Assembly: GCF_008801915.1 (NCBI RefSeq)
Contig: NZ_VZOV01000022.1
Span: forward strand, 1-64,000
Reading direction: 5' to 3'
Origin: Cupriavidus gilardii
Lineage (GTDB): Bacteria > Pseudomonadota > Gammaproteobacteria > Burkholderiales > Burkholderiaceae
DNA: 64,000 nucleotides
The translations under genes were made by a program, and so were the position numbers. Within the stretch, counting starts at the first letter, position 1, and the number at the start of each line of letters is the position of its first letter. Under the pieces are notes generated by a model. The model did no database searches. It was not told the DNA's origin and was given only the letters and a program-made list of their open reading frames with translations. Of the stretch, positions 60,105 to 64,000 are shown in pieces.

Positions 60105-60154
60105 AAAAAACGCCGGCGGTCCGTGAGTCGAAGCTCACGAACCACCGGCGTTGC
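60105..60154 (-). terminator. Rho-independent terminator after leuA
   Basis: On the minus strand a stem of about 19 bp with one mismatch, starting AACGCCGGTGGTTCGTGAG, a six-base loop and a run of six T. It begins 42 bases after the leuA stop. Confidence 0.92.
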
Positions 60155-60195
60155 GCCTGCGTCGGCCGGCGGGTTCTTCCGTCCCCGCGCTGCGA

Positions 60196-61734
60196 TCAGA
60201 TCTGCGGATTGATCTTCTGCACCGCCTTGTCGTGCAGCTTGTTCAGCGCGGCCAGGTAGGCCTTGGCCGAGGCCGCGACGATGTCCGGATCGGTGCCGAC
60301 GCCATTGACGATGCGGCCGGCCTTGGACAGCCGCACCGTGACCTCGCCCTGCGCCTGGGTGCCGGTGGTGATCGCGTTGACCGAATACAGCACCAGCTCG
60401 GCGCCGCTGTTCACCTTGCCTTCGATCGCGTGCAGCGTGGCATCGACCGGGCCGTTGCCCTCGCCCTCGCCGGTGCACTCCTGGCCATCCATGTTGAACA
60501 CCACGCGCGCATGCGGCCGCTCGCCGGTTTCCGAGCGCTGCGACAGCGAGATGAAGCGATAGTGTTCGTTGGCATCATGGGCCTCGTCCGAAACGATGGC
60601 CATGATGTCTTCGTCGAAGATCTCCGCCTTCTGGTCGGCCAGCTCCTTGAAGCGGGCGAAGGCGGCATTGACCTCGCTCTCGCTGTCGAGCTCGATGCCC
60701 AGTTCCTGCAGGCGCTGCTTGAACGCGTTGCGGCCCGACAGCTTGCCGAGCACGATCTTGTTCGCGGTCCAGCCCACGTCCTCGGCCCGCATGATCTCGT
60801 AGGTGTCACGCGCCTTCAGCACCCCATCCTGATGGATGCCCGACGCGTGTGCGAACGCGTTGGCGCCGACCACGGCCTTGTTCGGCTGCACCACGAAACC
60901 GGTGATCTGCGAGACCAGCTTCGAGGCCGGCACGATCTGCGTGGTATCGACGCCCACATCGAGGTTGAAGTAGTCGCGCCGGGTCTTGACCGCCATCACC
61001 ACCTCTTCGAGGCTGGTGTTGCCGGCACGCTCGCCCAGGCCGTTGATCGTGCATTCGATCTGGCGCGCGCCGCCGAGCTTGACCGCGGCCAGCGAGTTCG
61101 CCACCGCCATGCCGAGATCGTTATGGCAGTGCACCGACCACACCGCCTTGTCCGAATTCGGAATGCGCTCGCGCACCGAGCGGATCAGCGCGGCATAGCC
61201 TTCGGGCACCGCATAGCCGACCGTGTCCGGCAGGTTGATCGTGGTCGCGCCCTCGTCGATCACGGCCTCCAGCACGCGGCACAGGAAGTCCATGTCGGAG
61301 CGGCTGCCGTCTTCCGGCGAGAACTCGATGTCGTCGGTGAACTGGCGCGCGAAACGCACCGCCAGCCGCGCCTGCTCGTAGACCTGGTCCGGCGTCATGC
61401 GCAGCTTCTTTTCCATATGCAGCGCCGAGGTCGCGATGAAGGTATGGATGCGGAAGGAATTCGCGGGCTTGAGCGCCTCGGCGGCACGGGCGATGTCCTT
61501 GTCGTTGGCGCGGGCCAGCGAGCAGATGGTCGAGTCCTTGACGGTCTGCGCGATCGCGCGGATCGCCTCGAAGTCGCCGTTCGAGCTGGCGGCGAAGCCG
61601 GCCTCGATCACATCGACCTTCAGGCGCTCGAGCTGGCGCGCGATGCGGATCTTCTCCTCGCGCGTCATCGAGGCGCCGGGCGACTGCTCGCCGTCGCGCA
61701 ACGTGGTATCGAAAATGATCAGTTTGTCCGACAT
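60196..61734 (-). CDS. leuA: 2-isopropylmalate synthase
   Basis: 512 residues. Catalytic TIM barrel with [15 protein letters not shown] at residue 9, the metal His pair in [22 protein letters not shown], and a complete C-terminal LeuA regulatory dimer domain (from about residue 390), which binds leucine for feedback inhibition. It condenses acetyl-CoA with 2-oxoisovalerate, the first committed step of leucine synthesis. The ATG has CCCAGGAGCG. It is controlled by the attenuator at 61845-62034. Confidence 0.97.
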   Translation of the reverse strand: MSDKLIIFDTTLRDGEQSPGASMTREEKIRIARQLERLKVDVIEAGFAASSNGDFEAIRAIAQTVKDSTICSLARANDKDIARAAEALKPANSFRIHTFIATSALHMEKKLRMTPDQVYEQARLAVRFARQFTDDIEFSPEDGSRSDMDFLCRVLEAVIDEGATTINLPDTVGYAVPEGYAALIRSVRERIPNSDKAVWSVHCHNDLGMAVANSLAAVKLGGARQIECTINGLGERAGNTSLEEVVMAVKTRRDYFNLDVGVDTTQIVPASKLVSQITGFVVQPNKAVVGANAFAHASGIHQDGVLKARDTYEIMRAEDVGWTANKIVLGKLSGRNAFKQRLQELGIELDSESEVNAAFARFKELADQKAEIFDEDIMAIVSDEAHDANEHYRFISLSQRSETGERPHARVVFNMDGQECTGEGEGNGPVDATLHAIEGKVNSGAELVLYSVNAITTGTQAQGEVTVRLSKAGRIVNGVGTDPDIVAASAKAYLAALNKLHDKAVQKINPQI

Positions 61735-61844
61735 GGAAAACGCTCCTGGGGAATAAGTGCTCGAACGGGTTTCGGCGGTTTCTGTTCCGGTGCCCCGCTG
61801 CCTGCCAGTCGCATCGTCGCCGCTCGCTGCGGCCCAATGCAAAA

Positions 61845-61982
61845 CGCCCCGGCGTGCAGGGATGCAGGCCGGGGCGTGGATAAATCCTGTGCGACTTCGC
61901 GTGAGGCTATCGCTTCCTCAGCGCGCGCGCGTCCCGACCTGGCTGCCTAGTAGGCTACCTAGCAGGGTACGGGCGAGTCGGG
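61845..61982 (-). promoter_or_regulatory. Leucine transcription attenuator before leuA
   Basis: Terminator stem CGCCCCGGC (61876-61868) with GCCGGGGCG (61853-61845) then TTTTG. Its 5' arm (region 3, 61873-61867, CCCGGCC) can also pair with GGTCGGG (region 2, 61939-61933), and region 2 can instead pair with CCCGAC (region 1, 61982-61977). Region 1 lies next to the Leu codons of the leader peptide. A stalled ribosome would cover region 1, free region 2 to capture region 3, and prevent termination: the classic arrangement. Not tested. Confidence 0.8.
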
Positions 61983-61998
61983 CTTGGCGCGAAATCAT
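61918..61998 (-). CDS. leuL: leuA leader peptide, 26 residues, likely leaderless
   Basis: Too short for standard gene finders. Sequence pattern: M-I-S-R-Q-A-R-L-A-R-T then L-L-G-S-L-L-G-S. Leu codons 12, 13, 16, 17 are CTG, CTA, CTA, CTA; CTA is normally very rare in such a GC-rich genome, so leucyl-tRNA shortage would stall ribosomes exactly there. There is no ribosome site before the ATG, but the promoter at 62006-62034 predicts transcription starting at or next to the A of the ATG. Leaderless leader peptides are known for trpL of Sinorhizobium. Confidence 0.78.
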   Translation of the reverse strand: MISRQARLARTLLGSLLGSQVGTRAR

Positions 61999-62005
61999 GG
62001 CAGCG

Positions 62006-62034
62006 AATATAGCCGAGATGGCAACGACGCGCAA
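62006..62034 (-). promoter_or_regulatory. Sigma-70 promoter of the leu leader and leuA
   Basis: On the minus strand TTGCGC, exactly 17 bases, TATATT. Seven bases separate the -10 element from the leader ATG at 61998, so the transcript should begin with AUG or close to it. No other candidate promoter was seen between here and leuA. Confidence 0.75.
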
Positions 62035-62098
62035 CACGCGGGTTTTCCCCAGCGGCCGCGCGGCTGCGCCCCGCGCAACGCGGGGCTCGTGCAAGCGG

Positions 62099-62602
62099 TC
62101 AGGCCTGGGGCGGAATGCGCAGCTTCTGGCCCGGATAGATCTTGTCCGGGTGCGACAGCATCGGCCGGTTGGCCTCGAAGATCGCGTTGTAGGCGTTGGC
62201 CTTGCCGTAGTACTTCTGCGCGATCGCCGACAGCGTGTCGCCCTTGGCCACGGTGTGCCATTGCGCCGATTCAGACTCGACATTGACCGACATCTTGTCC
62301 TCGACCTGCTCGACGCCTTCGACGTTGCCGCAGCACAGGATGATCTTCTCGCGCGTGGCCTGGTCCGGCGCCACGCCGAACACCGTGACCTTGCCCTGGG
62401 CGCCGTCGACCTGCACCGACAGCCCGGTCGCGTCGAGACCCATCTTGCGGATGTAGTTCTCGATCGCTTCGCCGGCGGTGCGGTTGGCCGCCTCGGCCTG
62501 CTGCGCGGCATCGGCGGGCGCGGCCTGGGCCGGCTCGGCGGCCTTGGCTTCGCGGCCGAACAGCTTCTCGCCTGCTTCCTTGATGAAATCCAGCACGCTC
62601 AT
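62099..62602 (-). CDS. BON-LysM protein, Kbp (YgaU) type
   Basis: 167 residues. After an Ala/Gln/Glu-rich linker a BON domain spans about residues 48-108 and a LysM domain 114-164 (WHTVAKGDTLSAIAQKYYGK, then IYPGQKLRIP). This is the layout of E. coli Kbp (YgaU), a soluble K+ binding protein; no signal peptide is present, as in Kbp. Kbp responds to potassium and osmotic stress. An AAGGAGAATCCC site precedes the ATG. Confidence 0.92.
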   Translation of the reverse strand: MSVLDFIKEAGEKLFGREAKAAEPAQAAPADAAQQAEAANRTAGEAIENYIRKMGLDATGLSVQVDGAQGKVTVFGVAPDQATREKIILCCGNVEGVEQVEDKMSVNVESESAQWHTVAKGDTLSAIAQKYYGKANAYNAIFEANRPMLSHPDKIYPGQKLRIPPQA

Positions 62603-62739
62603 GGGATTCTCCTTGTTTCAGTGGCAAGTCGGTAGCCGATCGCGGCTACGCGGCGGGCCGCCATGCCTTCGCGGCATGACGCCTCGGCAACATACCGCGA
62701 ATTGGACGGACATCACAAGCGGGGAATCGCAAGCAAACG

Positions 62740-62769
62740 CAAAAACAAAAAAGGCGCCGAAGCGCCTTT
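62740..62769 (-). terminator. Rho-independent terminator after pssA
   Basis: 8-bp stem aaaggcgc/gcgccttt with loop cgaa (TTCG on the transcript), followed on the minus strand by TTTGTTTTTG, 46 bases after the stop. Confidence 0.93.
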
Positions 62770-62815
62770 CCCGTTCATCAAATCGACATCCGCGGCTGCT
62801 CCGCGCGGCCCGGCG

Positions 62816-63703
62816 TCAATCCGAGCCGCCCGCCTGAGAGCGCGCCACGGCGCCCCGCTCGCCATGCATCGCGCGCCAGCCCCACAGCACGTAGCCGGAG
62901 ATCGCATAGCCGACGAACAGCCCGAACAGCGCCACCGGCGGATCGCTGGACACCACCACGAACAGCACCATCACCAGGATCATCACGCCGAAGGAGACGC
63001 GATGGCGCACGTCGAGGGCCTTGCCGCTGTAGAACGGCGCATTCGTGACCATCGACAGCCCGGCATACAGCGTGATCGCGAACGCCACCCACGGCATCCA
63101 CAGTTCGCGCACCGGCAGCTTGTTGTCGATCGCCAGCCAGACGAAGCCGGCTACCAGCGCCGCCGCGGCCGGGCTCGGCAGGCCCTGGAAGAAGCGCTTG
63201 TCGATCACGCCGATATTGGCGTTGAAGCGCGCCAGACGCAACGCGGCGCAGGTGCAATAGACGAAGGCCGCGATCCAGCCCCACTTGCCGAGGTCCTTCA
63301 GGATCCATTCGTACATCACCAGCGCCGGCGCGACGCCGAACGAAGTCATGTCGGACAGCGAATCGTACTGCTCGCCGAAGGCGCTCTGCGTGTTGGTGAT
63401 GCGGGCCACGCGGCCGTCCATGCCGTCGAGCACCATCGCCGCGAAGATCGCGATCGCGGCGACATCGAAGCGCATGTTCATCGCCTGCACGATCGCGAAG
63501 AAGCCGGCGAACAGCGCGGCCGTGGTGAAGGCGTTCGGCAGCAGGTAGATGCCGCGCCGGCGCGGCCGCACGTATTCGACCTCGAGCTCGTCGTCGTCCG
63601 CCGGATCGATCTCGGCGCCCCGCATCTGGTTATGGCGGAACGGCCGCAGATGGGTCACGTTGCCGCCGATCACGCGCTTGTTGCGACGATTGAATGCACC
63701 CAT
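62816..63703 (-). CDS. pssA: CDP-diacylglycerol-serine O-phosphatidyltransferase
   Basis: 295 residues, membrane enzyme with about seven hydrophobic segments. The CDP-alcohol phosphotransferase motif D-G-x2-A-R-x8-G-x3-D-x3-D appears as LDGMDGRVARITNTQSAFGE followed by QYDSLSD. It makes phosphatidylserine, the precursor of phosphatidylethanolamine, which the following psd product completes. The N-terminal 50 residues are a basic/acidic soluble extension (VIGGNVTHLRPFRHNQ). The ATG has GAGGAGATTCGGC; 26 bases after psd. Confidence 0.95.
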   Translation of the reverse strand: MGAFNRRNKRVIGGNVTHLRPFRHNQMRGAEIDPADDDELEVEYVRPRRRGIYLLPNAFTTAALFAGFFAIVQAMNMRFDVAAIAIFAAMVLDGMDGRVARITNTQSAFGEQYDSLSDMTSFGVAPALVMYEWILKDLGKWGWIAAFVYCTCAALRLARFNANIGVIDKRFFQGLPSPAAAALVAGFVWLAIDNKLPVRELWMPWVAFAITLYAGLSMVTNAPFYSGKALDVRHRVSFGVMILVMVLFVVVSSDPPVALFGLFVGYAISGYVLWGWRAMHGERGAVARSQAGGSD

Positions 63704-63729
63704 GCCGAATCTCCTCGATCGCTCGTGGC

Positions 63730-64000
63730 TCAATCCAGCTCGGCGAGGATCGTCGACGAAGCCGAGACCTTCTCGCCGATCGTCACGCGCGGCCGGGCGT
63801 CGAGCGGCAGATAGACGTCGACGCGCGAGCCGAAGCGGATGAAGCCGTAGCGCTGCCCGCGCGCGACCGTGTCGCCGACGCGCGTATAGCAAAGAATGCG
63901 CCGCGCGATCAGGCCGGCGACCTGCACCAGCGTGACGACCTTGTCGTCGCCGGCGCGGCGGATCACCACCGCGTTGCGTTCGTTCTCGGTCGAGGCCTTG
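63730..64000 (-). CDS. psd: Phosphatidylserine decarboxylase, C-terminal part (start outside the window)
   Basis: At least 89 residues visible. The frame is open to the window edge, reading [14 protein letters not shown] near base 64000. The segment [20 protein letters not shown] contains the G-S autocleavage site that yields the pyruvoyl group, in the FGSR form of the short, soluble-type enzymes of about 215 residues. It decarboxylates phosphatidylserine to phosphatidylethanolamine. Confidence 0.93.
   Translation of the reverse strand, partial: KASTENERNAVVIRRAGDDKVVTLVQVAGLIARRILCYTRVGDTVARGQRYGFIRFGSRVDVYLPLDARPRVTIGEKVSASSTILAELD

Overview
This window is high-GC chromosomal DNA of a betaproteobacterium of the order Burkholderiales, most like Cupriavidus/Ralstonia. 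The evidence is the gene order rather than one marker: a 14-gene nuoA-N operon with tRNA-Leu, secG, tpiA, pnp, rpsO, leuA, pssA and psd upstream and DUF2818, NUDIX and DUF1178 genes downstream, plus a urtABCDE-ureDAJBCEFG block, a Bug-type solute receptor and many acyl-CoA genes. No prophage, IS element, integron or CRISPR array was seen.

Layout. 1-5.5 kb: end of a lipoprotein gene, an M14 carboxypeptidase, yaaA, a solitary PIN nuclease, an aminotransferase and a GST. 5.6-11.6 kb: 3-hydroxyacyl-CoA dehydrogenase, enoyl-CoA hydratase and APH-type kinase, then a Bug receptor and a coupled small Cys-rich protein plus sirtuin pair. 11.8-17.7 kb: an unrecognised 582-residue repeat/coiled-coil protein, a LysR regulator divergent from an acyl-CoA dehydrogenase, a YfcG-like GST and an XRE regulator behind an AT-richer intergenic region. 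17.7-29.7 kb: urea uptake (Urt) and nickel urease with all its accessory genes, on the minus strand. 29.8-34.7 kb: two MaoC proteins, two acyl-CoA dehydrogenases, DUF1178 and NUDIX. 34.7-50.4 kb: DUF2818, complete complex I and tRNA-Leu(GAG). 50.5-64 kb: secG, tpiA, a Cys-rich mini-protein, quinone oxidoreductase, pnp, rpsO, an orphan amino-acid-type binding protein, a lipoprotein, an ankyrin protein, leuA, a BON-LysM protein, pssA and the end of psd.

The main results outside the genes are regulatory. (1) Upstream of leuA is what looks like a complete transcription attenuator: a promoter whose predicted start coincides with the AUG of a 26-codon leader peptide with a Leu-Leu-Gly-Ser-Leu-Leu block using three CTA codons, mutually exclusive RNA pairings, and a terminator. 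(2) The urea uptake/urease block is preceded by an exact-consensus sigma-54 promoter with two NtrC-type dyads at about -84 and -110, separated from the promoter by the terminator of the upstream operon. (3) The pnp leader can fold into a long nested hairpin of the kind RNase III cleaves for PNPase autoregulation. (4) A shared TetR-type palindrome lies before two acyl-CoA operons. The best novel protein candidates are the 582-residue repeat protein, the 94-residue Cys-cluster protein and the ankyrin protein; none has a function readable from sequence alone.
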